DNA from: an uncultured Mucilaginibacter sp. | GTDB lineage: Bacteria; Bacteroidota; Bacteroidia; Sphingobacteriales; Sphingobacteriaceae | Assembly: GCA_913775265.1 (NCBI GenBank) | Contig: CAJYJH010000010.1 | Location: 62,001 to 126,000 of the forward strand | Length of the DNA stretch: 64,000 nt | Direction: 5' to 3' | Part shown: positions 1 to 9,369 of the stretch, in pieces | Position numbering within the stretch: the stretch's first letter is position 1 | Layout of the letters: each line of letters begins with the position of its first letter | Made by a program: the position numbers and the translations under genes | The notes under the pieces: model-generated | What the model was told of the DNA's origin: nothing | What the model saw: only the letters and a program-made list of their open reading frames with translations | Databases searched by the model: none

Positions 1-5
1 GCAGC

Positions 6-1973
6 TTAGATTTTTTCAAGCACAAGTACTACTTTATTAAAATCAGACGAAGAATTAATAATTTTACGAAACTGATCAAACTGTGTTAAAGGATAAAAGG
101 TATTTCGGTAATCCTCACTTATATTGATTGACAGCACGTTATCATTAAGCTTGTAATCAGATGTAAAGCCCATTGTCTGTGCACCGTTATCCTTGTATAC
201 TTGGTTTATTTTTAAGTCGTTAAGGTTTTTCACTATGTAGCCTTTAGGAATTAACATTTCTATCTTACGATCTTCAATATGCCCGTAATCAATATTGATG
301 GGAAACTGACGTTTTTTCTCCTGATACATTTCGACCTGCTGGCCAATAACCATTCCTACTTTTATTAATAATTTGTTACCTGCCCGCTCAATCAATTCTC
401 CCGATTTGGTTTTAATGTGCAGTGTTACCGGGCGATTACTAACTGCTTTTTCAAACTCAGGATCAATTACTTCAGAGAAAATTACATTTTCTGAACTCGA
501 AAGCATCTTAGCCATTTGTTTGATGATTTTTTGGCGAGTATCATCATTTGAAAAATTGTAAGCACTTCGTAAATCAACCGCTGCGTATCCGCTATAATGC
601 TGCTTGGCATCAATGCTTAACGAATCCATACTGCTATTCAGCTCTAGCCGGGTATCAATGTTATTGATAGATTGAGTATAATCTTCCAATTCAATATTGC
701 GTATTTCGGAAACGGCAGTTGTAATATTGCCCAAACTGGTGCGGCGAAAAAATAATCCATTGCTGCCGCCCCAGGTTGGTACAATCCAAGGGTATCGAAA
801 ATCGATACGGGTAGGTGCAATAAACTTGTTTAATGAAGGAAAGAAAAACAGCGCGTAGTCACAATTATTCCAGTTTTCGAATGTTCGGTCAATAGCCGTA
901 CGGCTTCTGTCAGCTGCTAATACATACTGATAGTTAACTCCAAGTGCTTGAAAAATTGCCGTGTAGAGTTTCATGAAGCCTACAGTACCTCCGGCCTTAT
1001 TTTTTACTACTGCTGCAATGGTGTTAGTTTCGGCATCACTTTGATCTTCATTATATGTGTATTTGCTTTTAATGTAATTTTCTACAGCCACGATTTTGGC
1101 AGGCTCATCTTTTAACTTTTCCCATCCGTTTTCGGCAGTGAGCGCTATAATGGAGCTATTTTCTTTCGGAGTGAAATCGGTATAAACACTATAAATACGA
1201 CGGGCCAATTCATTCCAGGTGAAAAGGCGTTCGCCTTTTCGGGCGGCATCATTATAGGCCAGCTTGTATTCAATCCGTTTTACATTGGCATCATAAAAGG
1301 CATACTTTTCTTCATCAACACCTTCGGTTTCCTTTTGCAGGCATTTAACAAAGCGCTTGCCGTTAATTACCGTATCAACCGGATTGAAACTAAAGTTGAA
1401 CGGCTTGATTTCAAAATGCAGCCGTTCAGGACAAACAATCTCAAATGTAGTCTCAAGTTGGGGTAGGTCTCCCTGCAATGCTTCACGTCCTGTAAAAGAT
1501 ACCGGGCGTTTAAAGGTATAAGTATATTCCACTTCGCAGCCTTTTTCAAGACCTTCCATAGCAAATATCTTATACAGATTTCCATCCTTCTCTTTAATCT
1601 CCTTTATATCATTTTGGTTAAGATTAAAGGTTTTGCCCTTTGGCAAAATAGTGCGTGCTTTGACATCAACAATGTCAGCTTTCTCGTTGAGGCCCAAGTA
1701 AATTTTGTTGAAGCGCTCAATAGACCGGTCATCGTTAATATGTATCAGTTTGTGCAAAGTATAATAAGCCAATACATCGCCCTTACCGTCGTCTACGTAT
1801 TCAATTCGGCGCCGGTCGGATAGTACAACAGCCGATTCTTTGCTGTATTTACTATTAATGGCACTTATTGCCGGGTTGGCAGCCCACGCTTCTGTTAAAA
1901 TAGTTGGTTTTTGGCTGTAAGTAAATTGAACCGTAGCAGCTAAAATTAATAGTGATAGTATAGGTTTCTTCAT
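6..1973 (-). CDS. Secreted DUF3857 / transglutaminase-fold protein, degenerate catalytic triad
   Basis: 655 aa with a clear N-terminal signal peptide (MKKPILSLLILAATVQFTYS, cleavage near Q21), so it acts in the periplasm or on the cell surface. Residues about 45-220 look like DUF3857 and about 290-400 like the transglutaminase-like fold, followed by a beta-rich C-terminal region. Compared with its upstream neighbour (1980..3905), the catalytic stretch GDCKD is replaced by GGTVG (Thr330 where Cys is expected). The His region reads NNCDYAL and the Asp region APTRID, so no Cys-His-Asp triad is left. It is the last gene of a minus-strand operon, 6 nt downstream of the active-looking paralogue. 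Inference: a pseudoenzyme, perhaps a binding or regulatory partner. The substrate is unknown. Confidence 0.8.
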   Translation of the reverse strand: MKKPILSLLILAATVQFTYSQKPTILTEAWAANPAISAINSKYSKESAVVLSDRRRIEYVDDGKGDVLAYYTLHKLIHINDDRSIERFNKIYLGLNEKADIVDVKARTILPKGKTFNLNQNDIKEIKEKDGNLYKIFAMEGLEKGCEVEYTYTFKRPVSFTGREALQGDLPQLETTFEIVCPERLHFEIKPFNFSFNPVDTVINGKRFVKCLQKETEGVDEEKYAFYDANVKRIEYKLAYNDAARKGERLFTWNELARRIYSVYTDFTPKENSSIIALTAENGWEKLKDEPAKIVAVENYIKSKYTYNEDQSDAETNTIAAVVKNKAGGTVGFMKLYTAIFQALGVNYQYVLAADRSRTAIDRTFENWNNCDYALFFFPSLNKFIAPTRIDFRYPWIVPTWGGSNGLFFRRTSLGNITTAVSEIRNIELEDYTQSINNIDTRLELNSSMDSLSIDAKQHYSGYAAVDLRSAYNFSNDDTRQKIIKQMAKMLSSSENVIFSEVIDPEFEKAVSNRPVTLHIKTKSGELIERAGNKLLIKVGMVIGQQVEMYQEKKRQFPINIDYGHIEDRKIEMLIPKGYIVKNLNDLKINQVYKDNGAQTMGFTSDYKLNDNVLSINISEDYRNTFYPLTQFDQFRKIINSSSDFNKVVLVLEKI

Positions 1974-1979
1974 ATCTGT

Positions 1980-3905
1980 TTATAGTTTGGAAAAGCTTAG
2001 CGTTTCTTTATACATAGCAAAAAGGTTATCGAGTGCCTTGTTCCAGGCGTCAAACTTATCAGCGGTTAACAGGAGATCATTGTTATCATACTCTTGTGTA
2101 AGAATAATCTTATTACCTTTTTGCTCATAGTTTATGCTAATACCACAGGCGCTATTGCGAAAGGTATTACCTTTAGGCAGATAGTTAATTTTGTAGCCTT
2201 TGGGTAACTCTAGAATAGTGACGTACTTTTTTATAAACTTAAAATCCTGCTCAATAGGTGTCGCGCGTTTGGGAAAATCTATTTTCTGGTTTTCAAAAAA
2301 TCGAAAAAGGTTTAAGTTGAGGTAATATTCATCGTCGATTTTTTTGCCGTAGCCAGGCAGGCTGAAATTGGCTTTTAACACAATTTGGTTATTATTAGCT
2401 GTACGGTCAATAAAAAAAGTATCTAACTTAAACCGGTTGGTTCCGCGCGAAAATTCATTTTTCATGTGCTCGTTCATGTCTTTTTCGCGCCAATACATTA
2501 ACTTACCGTAGGCTTCGGAGGCAAAGTAGCCCCGCAGTTCCTGCTTAATTTGCCCGTTAATACCATCAGGAGTAACTTGTACCCAGGTGGTATCAGCAAA
2601 AAGGTTTCTTTCTTTATCAGGTACGGGTACGGTTTCTACCTTATAAGTCTTATCGTTAATACCAATCATGGCTTCTTTGCCTTGAATGTGTGATGATGGC
2701 ATACCAAAAACGCAGGTTGGATCGGTACCATCCAAATATATGTACCTGCCATCTAACTGTATAGTACATATCATATGGTTGCTTACCAGTGGCAGGGGCG
2801 TTTGGCTAAATTTATAGGGCAAATGCCGGGTGCCAATCCAAGTATAATAAGCAGGGATACCTGCTAGGTTCATCATTTGCTTTAAAATACTTGACATATC
2901 TTTACAATCACCAAAACGGCGATTATAAACCAAAGCAGCGTCTCGTGGTACAAAGCCACCCATACCATCCTCAAAAGCTACATATTTAATATTATGCTGC
3001 ACCCACTTATATATATTTCGGGCTTTTTCTTCTGGAGTTTTAACTTGGGTAGTAATTGAGTCGGTAAGATGCTTTAAGCTCGGATCAATCATTGCATTGC
3101 CAGATTTAACATAGCTGAAGTTTAAATTGTAAAGATCATCGGCATTTGCCATATACGAGATGGTGTTACCTGATTTATCTTTATATTTCTCAATACAAAA
3201 CACAACGTGCGGTGAGTACCAGGCATAGCTGGGCGCATCATCATAATGCTGGTCGGCCGGACAGTGCTTGTAGACAAATGTGTATAAAGTACTTTTACGA
3301 CCTTTATTTACAGTAACTTTAATTTGCCCGGTATCTAACCCTAACTTGTAATACTTAAGTACTATATCATTGGCAACTGTTACCTGTAACTCGCTGTTTG
3401 CTACAGGTATGTAGCTGGTAAAATAATAAGGCGAAAGCAGGTGCGGATCTGTGTTATGCCAAGTTACATCAAGACTACCTACAGCACCCGCCTCAACAGC
3501 CGGAAAATTAAACGATGTTTCTTTAACATCATCATAAAACACAAAGCTTTGTTTACTTGTGCTGGTTTTAAAATTACTAACCCTAAGTGTTTTGCCATCG
3601 GCGCTACGTGTAAATGCATTGTACGATACAAGCTGATGAAAAGAGCTGTGTGAGAAACTATAACCGCTCATGTACGCTGCAGCATTTTGCGTTAAAAACG
3701 CTAGTTGTTGCGTTTCATGGCTCTCTACGCAGGGCTTGTCTTCTTTAAGCGTTATATCATAACTAAAAACCCTATTTAAAAAAACAGCTTTTTCATCAGG
3801 GTACTGCTTGCGTAAATCGTCTAAACTCTGAGCCGCTACTATTTGTGTTTGAGAAAACAGTGCTAACAGCGCTAAGCAAAATATATGGCCAATCTTATTT
3901 TTCAT
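1980..3905 (-). CDS. Secreted DUF3857 / transglutaminase-like protein with intact triad
   Basis: 641 aa with a signal peptide (hydrophobic stretch ending QIVAAQ, about residue 26). DUF3857 covers roughly residues 40-230 and the transglutaminase-like domain roughly 280-400. The triad is readable: Cys334 in FGDCKDMSS, His377 in SNHMICT and Asp392 in YLDGTDP. The family is expected to be a papain-fold cysteine peptidase or acyl-transferase acting on extracytoplasmic protein or peptide. The real substrate cannot be read from the sequence. Its start overlaps the end of the upstream MORN-repeat ORF by 11 nt, which suggests translational coupling, and a degenerate paralogue follows 6 nt downstream. 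Confidence 0.85.
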   Translation of the reverse strand: MKNKIGHIFCLALLALFSQTQIVAAQSLDDLRKQYPDEKAVFLNRVFSYDITLKEDKPCVESHETQQLAFLTQNAAAYMSGYSFSHSSFHQLVSYNAFTRSADGKTLRVSNFKTSTSKQSFVFYDDVKETSFNFPAVEAGAVGSLDVTWHNTDPHLLSPYYFTSYIPVANSELQVTVANDIVLKYYKLGLDTGQIKVTVNKGRKSTLYTFVYKHCPADQHYDDAPSYAWYSPHVVFCIEKYKDKSGNTISYMANADDLYNLNFSYVKSGNAMIDPSLKHLTDSITTQVKTPEEKARNIYKWVQHNIKYVAFEDGMGGFVPRDAALVYNRRFGDCKDMSSILKQMMNLAGIPAYYTWIGTRHLPYKFSQTPLPLVSNHMICTIQLDGRYIYLDGTDPTCVFGMPSSHIQGKEAMIGINDKTYKVETVPVPDKERNLFADTTWVQVTPDGINGQIKQELRGYFASEAYGKLMYWREKDMNEHMKNEFSRGTNRFKLDTFFIDRTANNNQIVLKANFSLPGYGKKIDDEYYLNLNLFRFFENQKIDFPKRATPIEQDFKFIKKYVTILELPKGYKINYLPKGNTFRNSACGISINYEQKGNKIILTQEYDNNDLLLTADKFDAWNKALDNLFAMYKETLSFSKL

Positions 3906-5868
3906 AAGTTACGGCAATAAGGTTCCCATATTGGTACATCATGGTTTTAATAAGCTGGCCGTTTTCATTGTAATATTTTGCTGCTCCATTGTTCAGCCCG
4001 TTTTCATAGTTGGCTTCTAACTTTAGCTTACCATTTTTGTGATATTCACGGGCCAAGCCGTTTAAATTATCATTAACATATGTAGATTCTGATTCTAATG
4101 TTCCGTCTTCAAAATATGATTTTGAGGGACCTTGATAGATATTAAACTCCACTATATCTTCTGATCTTTTTTGCCCGTTAGCATAATACAAAACATCGCG
4201 CCCGTTTTTTATTCCGCCAGTAAAAGTGCACTCGCGCGAAGGCTTTCCATTGGCGAAAAAACTTTTTAAGGTACCATTAGCCGGAGCAATAGTCACATCC
4301 TTTAAGGGTCTACCATCAGACCCATTATAAGTATATGCTCTGGCGAGTCCTTCTTCATACATTATTTGATAAGCTAATTCGCCTTTGGTGTCGTATTTTT
4401 GGGCTACTCCATCTAATTCATCATCTTTATAAGAAGATAAATAATCTTTAGTACCGTTTGCAAAATAAGAGGTGCGGTTACCATTAGCATTATCCTGCAG
4501 ATAGTTAGCGTCAGTTAGCAGCTTCCCATCTTCATTATAATATTTCCATAAGCCTGTTTTATTGCCAAAATTATATTGCCCTTCGCTGTGTTTGGTGCCT
4601 CCGTGATAGTACCTGATATAGGTACTGTCTAACAAACCTTTATTGTGGTAGTATATCGATTCAGGCGTCCCGTCAAAGTAGTAAGTTTTATAAGCGCCGT
4701 CAAACTCGCCGTTTTTATACCATGTTTGAGCCATTACTTTACCGTTGGGATACAATAGGGTGTACTTGCCCGAACATTTAGGAAAAGAATCGACAGCTAT
4801 TGTCTTTCCTAAATTATCATACTGTGTTAATTTTTCAAGCCAAGCGCGGTTATACTTATGCTCAGATACTTTCTTACCATCTTGGTTAAAGTCTTCACGA
4901 TAACCATGAAAATCGCCATCCAGGTAGTTATATATGGCGGATAGCTTTCCCCTCTCGTTATAAAAAGTCCACTCGCCCTCGCTTTTATCATTTTTCATCC
5001 AACCTTCCGATTCAAGTTGGCCATTCATATAATAACTGGTATAATACCCATCCGTTTCGCCGTTTACCTGTGTTGACTCTGATTTTTTTTTCCCGTTTTG
5101 ATAATAGAACACCAGCGGGCCATTCAGTGCGTTTTCTTTATAGGTGGCAATCTCTTTTACTTTGCCAGTTGAGTAAAAGATAGTGTCGGGGCCATTCAGT
5201 TTGCCGGCCGCATCGTAGTTCATATGTGCCTGTTTATACCCCTGCGTATTATAGGCTATCAAAGAGCTGCCCCCTGATTTGGCTTGTAATGTACTCAGTG
5301 TATTACCCTGTTGATCAAAATATGTAGCCGTTTTTAATATCCCATTATTATACATGCGTTTACTAAGTACTTTGCCATTTTTATAGTACTCCAACGACTC
5401 GCCATTGATCTGACCTTTAACTGCACCATAAACGGCTGATAATTGCCCGTTACTAAAATATTCTTCATGCTTGCCGTTTTCCAGCCCGGTAATAAAAGAT
5501 ATTTTCTGCCTGATTTTTCCGTTTTCATAGTAGTAGTTCCAAGCACCTTCTTCTTTATCTTTTACAAACAGACCTTCGGTTTTCAATGTGCCATTGTCAA
5601 AGTATAATTTGTACGGCCCATCCAATTTACCGTTTACCTGCACGGATGTTTCTTTAAGTTTGCCATTTTTGTAATACTCTTTTATTATACCATTAACTAC
5701 ACCGTTTATATAGTGGGTTACTGATAAGGGCGCCCCAGTAGAGTAATATTTTTTCTCCTCCCCATCCTTCTTATCTTGCTTGTAATTAGTGGCAAATTTA
5801 ATGGCACCTCCGTAATAGTAGCCGGTAGATACGCCATTGAGTTGCCCGTTTGCGTAATTTTCGAGCAA
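3895..5868 (-). CDS. MORN-repeat (YwqK-like) protein, 3' part of a frameshifted TPR-MORN gene
   Basis: 657 aa made almost entirely of MORN-type repeats of about 20-24 residues, with recurring cores such as YYENGKIRQK, YFSNGQLSAVY and YHKNGKLKLEANY. The ORF track starts it at a TTG (5866-5868), inside a repeat and with no signal peptide, so this is not a natural start. Reading the other frame back through 5885-5898 joins it smoothly to the repeats at the end of ORF 5718..7202. The joined gene (3895..7202) would encode about 1101 aa once 2 nt are removed. MORN repeats form elongated beta-hairpin rods and are common in Bacteroidota secreted proteins. Annotators may label this 'toxin-antitoxin YwqK family antitoxin', but nothing here supports an antitoxin role. 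Confidence 0.8.
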   Translation of the reverse strand: MLENYANGQLNGVSTGYYYGGAIKFATNYKQDKKDGEEKKYYSTGAPLSVTHYINGVVNGIIKEYYKNGKLKETSVQVNGKLDGPYKLYFDNGTLKTEGLFVKDKEEGAWNYYYENGKIRQKISFITGLENGKHEEYFSNGQLSAVYGAVKGQINGESLEYYKNGKVLSKRMYNNGILKTATYFDQQGNTLSTLQAKSGGSSLIAYNTQGYKQAHMNYDAAGKLNGPDTIFYSTGKVKEIATYKENALNGPLVFYYQNGKKKSESTQVNGETDGYYTSYYMNGQLESEGWMKNDKSEGEWTFYNERGKLSAIYNYLDGDFHGYREDFNQDGKKVSEHKYNRAWLEKLTQYDNLGKTIAVDSFPKCSGKYTLLYPNGKVMAQTWYKNGEFDGAYKTYYFDGTPESIYYHNKGLLDSTYIRYYHGGTKHSEGQYNFGNKTGLWKYYNEDGKLLTDANYLQDNANGNRTSYFANGTKDYLSSYKDDELDGVAQKYDTKGELAYQIMYEEGLARAYTYNGSDGRPLKDVTIAPANGTLKSFFANGKPSRECTFTGGIKNGRDVLYYANGQKRSEDIVEFNIYQGPSKSYFEDGTLESESTYVNDNLNGLAREYHKNGKLKLEANYENGLNNGAAKYYNENGQLIKTMMYQYGNLIAVTYEK

Positions 5869-7202
5869 TGATTGATTACCGTTATTATAATATAATAAGT
5901 CTCCTGCAGTCCGTCAACTTTGCCATTCACATAGTGTTCTTTCGACTTTATTTTGCCATCATGAAAATACCAAAGCCAGTTACCTGTGCGTTGCCCCAAG
6001 ACATCATATTTACCTATGCTTTTGCGGTTTCCTGCTGAGTAACACCCTTGCCAGGTACCGGTTAAATTTTTACCATTGTTAATGAGCTTGCCTTTACCCA
6101 ACAGTTCACCATTTTCAAAGATATATCTTTGTGTTACGGTATCACGACGTTTAAAATTCAATTCGCGGGTCGCTCTAATGTTGTTGAAATAATTACCGGC
6201 ATCCTCCGCAAAAATGTCTAGCTGCTTTTTGTTCTTTTTCACATAAGATTCGATGGCCGGAATCTGTACGTTTGAAAACATGTGAAAAACAAGCACTTCA
6301 AACTTACCATCATTATATACCTTTTTAAAATAAGGCAAATAGTATTGTACCCAAAAATCGCTGTCGGTTTCCGTATACTGAAGCTTCTCAATTAAAGCCT
6401 GCATCTGACGACTAATAGGATCGTCTAAACTAATAGTTGGTTTATAAGCTTTATCCAAAGCGATTTTTGAAAACAATACATCTTCAGCATCCTGGTAAAG
6501 CATGTTCGGATATATTTTGCGGTTGTTTTTATAGGCCAATACTTCATCAGTACTAATAGATAACTGCTGAAGCATATTTATAGCCTTGCCAGCATACTTG
6601 CCTTTCGGTGAGAATAAAAGGTATGACATAAAGCTAACAAACCCTGGAACCATTTTACCCTGCCAAACGGCCGCCAACCCCAATTGATAGTGGGCACTGT
6701 ACATATAAGGATTTATCAGCAACGTTTTTTGAAAGCAAGCTTCGGCCTCAGCGTAATTTTTTACAGTTAAGTAAGCAATGCCTTTATTAAAATACAATAA
6801 AGAGTAAGCCGGATATTTATTAATTGCGGTATTAAAAAGCTGGATAGCTTCATCATGCTTACCCATATCAACCAGGGTATTGGCATAGGTATTATAAATC
6901 TGCGGCTCGTATTCGCGGTCTTCTTTTAAGCGAAGGGCTTCCTGACAGTAACCCACTGCTTTGTTGTATTGGCTATCAGCTTCACAAACAATGGCTTTTT
7001 CATATAATGCCCACACATAATTTGTGTCGCTCCGGCTTACTTTATTTAATAAAGTAAGGGATTCGTTTAATTTTCCGGAGTCGCATAAGGCTATACTTTC
7101 TTTAATTAGAGCGCCAGAATTAATAAGTTGCGCTTTTTGAGCAAACGAGATTTGAGCAATACCTAATATTGCTACCAATAGTAAATATTTAAGGGGGTTC
7201 AT
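5718..7202 (-). CDS. Secreted TPR protein, 5' part of a frameshifted TPR-MORN gene
   Basis: 494 aa as an ORF. It has a signal peptide (MNPLKYLLLVAILGIAQISFAQ), then TPR helices over about residues 30-210 (for example YFNKGIAYLTVKNYAEAEACFQ), a helical middle, and the first MORN-type repeats from about residue 385 (YFHDGKIKSKEHYVNGKVDGLQ). After GLQETYY the frame shifts into about 55 residues of unrelated sequence, while the downstream ORF 3895..5868 carries the MORN repeats on. The true product is probably a TPR-MORN fusion of about 1100 aa, and the out-of-frame tail is an artefact. It is the first gene of the operon. No convincing promoter match was found in the 489-nt upstream gap. Confidence 0.8.
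   Translation of the reverse strand: MNPLKYLLLVAILGIAQISFAQKAQLINSGALIKESIALCDSGKLNESLTLLNKVSRSDTNYVWALYEKAIVCEADSQYNKAVGYCQEALRLKEDREYEPQIYNTYANTLVDMGKHDEAIQLFNTAINKYPAYSLLYFNKGIAYLTVKNYAEAEACFQKTLLINPYMYSAHYQLGLAAVWQGKMVPGFVSFMSYLLFSPKGKYAGKAINMLQQLSISTDEVLAYKNNRKIYPNMLYQDAEDVLFSKIALDKAYKPTISLDDPISRQMQALIEKLQYTETDSDFWVQYYLPYFKKVYNDGKFEVLVFHMFSNVQIPAIESYVKKNKKQLDIFAEDAGNYFNNIRATRELNFKRRDTVTQRYIFENGELLGKGKLINNGKNLTGTWQGCYSAGNRKSIGKYDVLGQRTGNWLWYFHDGKIKSKEHYVNGKVDGLQETYYIIITVINHCSKITQTGNSMAYLPATITEVPLNLPLITSKIRRMGRRKNITLLGRPYQ
5885..5898 (-). other. Frameshift site joining the TPR and MORN halves
   Basis: The coding strand reads ACTTATTATATTATAATAAC. Frame 0 gives TYYIIIT and leaves the MORN pattern. 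Removing one AT gives ACT TAT TAT TAT AAT AAC (TYYYNN), which continues straight into NGNQSLLENYANGQ, a normal MORN unit. The total span 3895..7202 is 3308 nt, and 3306 is an exact multiple of three. A 2-nt slip in a short TAT run explains the data. It could be a real phase-variable site, a mutation or an assembly error. Confidence 0.75.
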
Positions 7203-7691
7203 AACAAATTGTGGCAGGTAAAGGCCGTGGTTAAATTAAATAATCTTTATTGATTATAAAAGCACCCTTTAAGCTTGCACAAGAATTGTTTTAAAAAAAT
7301 AAATATTTTTTCATCTTGCGCAATAATCAAAAAGGCACTGATCACAACTACAATAATATTAAACGCTTTAAATATCCATTTTTACGATGGTTTTTGATTT
7401 TTGTTATGATAGTAACTGTCAACACTTAAACTTTTTAACCACCAATACTGATAATTTCGCAATTCTGGGACAGCAAGACGTAAGTATTAATTACGGACCA
7501 TACTATCGGCAGTTTACTCGATAATCATTTATTATTAAAATACCAGATGTCTGCTGGTTAGATTGCAAGAGAATTATATTGCACTCAGCTACAAACACCT
7601 GTATAAATGGCATATCTGCAGCAGTAGTAAAATAATAACTTACCAATTATAATAGTACTTTTAAAACCGGTATAATACAACCTTAAGTTTA
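7203..7691. other. Intergenic region, 489 nt, no gene recognised
   Basis: AT-rich gap between the start of the TPR-MORN gene and the stop of the O-antigen ligase-like gene, both on the minus strand. It should hold the promoter of the 7202 to 6 operon, but no TAnnTTTG element with a correctly spaced TTG was found on that strand. A small AAGTTT...AAACTT inverted repeat overlaps the end of the 7692 gene and may act in termination. Nothing else stands out. Confidence 0.4.
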
Positions 7692-9110
7692 TTAAACTTG
7701 AGCCAATAAGTCACTATCATTGATATTTGTTGATGAGGTTACTTTACTCACATGATATTGCATTACTGTGCTGACCAGCAACCCCGAAAAAAACCAGTTA
7801 AGATAAGACACATAGGATGATGATTCTACTTCGGAAGTAAATAATGAGATCAGAATTCCTATTTTCATGAGCAATACTGTCAGGCAAAGTTTTCTCTCTT
7901 TTCCCTTAAGTATCTGCAACCAGCCTACGCTTTTTTTAATGAACATGATGTAAATAGAAATGTAAAGCAATAAGGCAACAACACCAACCTGTACCCCGAT
8001 AATGATAAACTGGTTCTCGCCGCCGATAGTTTCCCCTATAGAGCCTGCTACGCGGCCGGATGACCCTAAACCCAAACCCAGAGGGTGGCTTACCATGGCC
8101 ATAATACCAATTACCCATTGTATAACGTGCCCCGCGCTGGATGGATCGCTAAAATCAATAGTGTTCATTAGTACTTCTGTCAACCCTTTTTTCGACGCAC
8201 TAATGCCCAAAAACAAATAAGCAACGTATAATGCTCCTAATAAAACAAAAGCATGTATGGCGTGTACAATTTTCTTCTTTTTAGTAACCAATGCATATAC
8301 ATAAATTACCAGTCCGTAACTAGCCAACGGCGCTCTCGATATGGCAAATATGATAGCTAAAAGAGTAGCCCCTAGTGCTGCCAACCCCCACTCGTTAATT
8401 CGAAATCTGTTTCGATCATCTGTAAACAACCCCAAAATAGTAGCTAAGGCAAAAACTGTTGCAGTGGCGAACTCGAGCGGACTAGTAAAAAAACTGGCAT
8501 GCCGCGGCCTACCACCGTCCGACTCAAAAGTCCAGTTTAGACGAAAGTTACCCTCAGGTTCGAAATTAAAAAAGTAATAGCTGTAATCTGCATATCCGGT
8601 AAAAGTTTGCAGATGCGCACCTACTATCAATTCGCCAGTTAAAACAATACCGGCAGCAATGGCTAATATAACAAGGTAATTGAAATACTGACTGACATAA
8701 ACCTCCTTAATATCAGTGAGCCGTGCGGTAAAATAAACCACCAGATAGAATGAGTGACTTTTTAGTGCCACCAGTTTTTCGCCGAATGACTGTGCCCCTA
8801 TCGGTAAAACGGCATAAGAACATAGGTAGCCGAAATAAATGAGAATTAAGTAATCTATTAAGTGTAAGCGTGGACGGCTTTTTAACCTGAAAACATTAGT
8901 AATGAAAGCTAAAACAATCAGCAGCTCTTTAAATACCTGAAAGGCAGGAATTACCTTTGCTAAACCTAACATAAACGCCACAGACATGGCTGTGTAATAC
9001 AGCGACAACCCGAAAATAATAAAGGTAAGTACACTTGCTGTTTTACCGATAATAACCCCCCTTAAAGAGATGACAAACGACACCAAATAAACGAGCAAGA
9101 AAACAAACAT
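7692..9110 (-). CDS. O-antigen ligase / polymerase-like membrane protein
   Basis: The ORF is open from 9185, but the first 25 residues are polar and unusual. The Met at 9110 starts directly at a membrane segment (MFVFLLVYLVSFVISLRGV), so I prefer it (472 aa). There are about 10-12 hydrophobic segments and a long periplasmic loop (about residues 330-390 of the ORF) with GLGLGSSGRVAGS, the arrangement seen in the O-antigen ligase (Wzy_C/WaaL) superfamily. These inner-membrane enzymes polymerise glycan repeats or transfer glycan from undecaprenyl diphosphate to lipid A or protein. It stands alone, about 6.6 kb from the main polysaccharide locus, which has its own Wzy-like gene. It could therefore be a ligase for that glycan (inference). 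Confidence 0.7.
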   Translation of the reverse strand: MFVFLLVYLVSFVISLRGVIIGKTASVLTFIIFGLSLYYTAMSVAFMLGLAKVIPAFQVFKELLIVLAFITNVFRLKSRPRLHLIDYLILIYFGYLCSYAVLPIGAQSFGEKLVALKSHSFYLVVYFTARLTDIKEVYVSQYFNYLVILAIAAGIVLTGELIVGAHLQTFTGYADYSYYFFNFEPEGNFRLNWTFESDGGRPRHASFFTSPLEFATATVFALATILGLFTDDRNRFRINEWGLAALGATLLAIIFAISRAPLASYGLVIYVYALVTKKKKIVHAIHAFVLLGALYVAYLFLGISASKKGLTEVLMNTIDFSDPSSAGHVIQWVIGIMAMVSHPLGLGLGSSGRVAGSIGETIGGENQFIIIGVQVGVVALLLYISIYIMFIKKSVGWLQILKGKERKLCLTVLLMKIGILISLFTSEVESSSYVSYLNWFFSGLLVSTVMQYHVSKVTSSTNINDSDLLAQV

Positions 9111-9369
9111 TTTCAAATATACATATTTTGAAATGGCACTATAACTGATAGAAAACGTAGTACGTCTGACGCAAATGCTAAACAATTAACTCCACTATTA
9201 TAGAGTAACCAAACAACAGTTATTAAAAACATTAAACAGTATTAATGATTAAAGGACAAGTGCACAATAATAAGCATTGCCTTGGCTGACCACTAATTGA
9301 GATACACTTGATGGCACGAAACCTGTGGCATAGAACAATTTTTTTGAACACGATAATTAAATGTTATAG

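Noticed and set aside
3895-5868. YwqK-type antitoxin of a toxin-antitoxin system
   Set aside because: MORN repeats often get this label automatically, but no toxin gene lies next to it and the protein continues a secreted TPR protein. An antitoxin role is not supported.
5866-5868. TTG as the real start of the MORN ORF
   Set aside because: It lies in the middle of a repeat and no signal peptide follows, whereas the frame joins the upstream TPR ORF.
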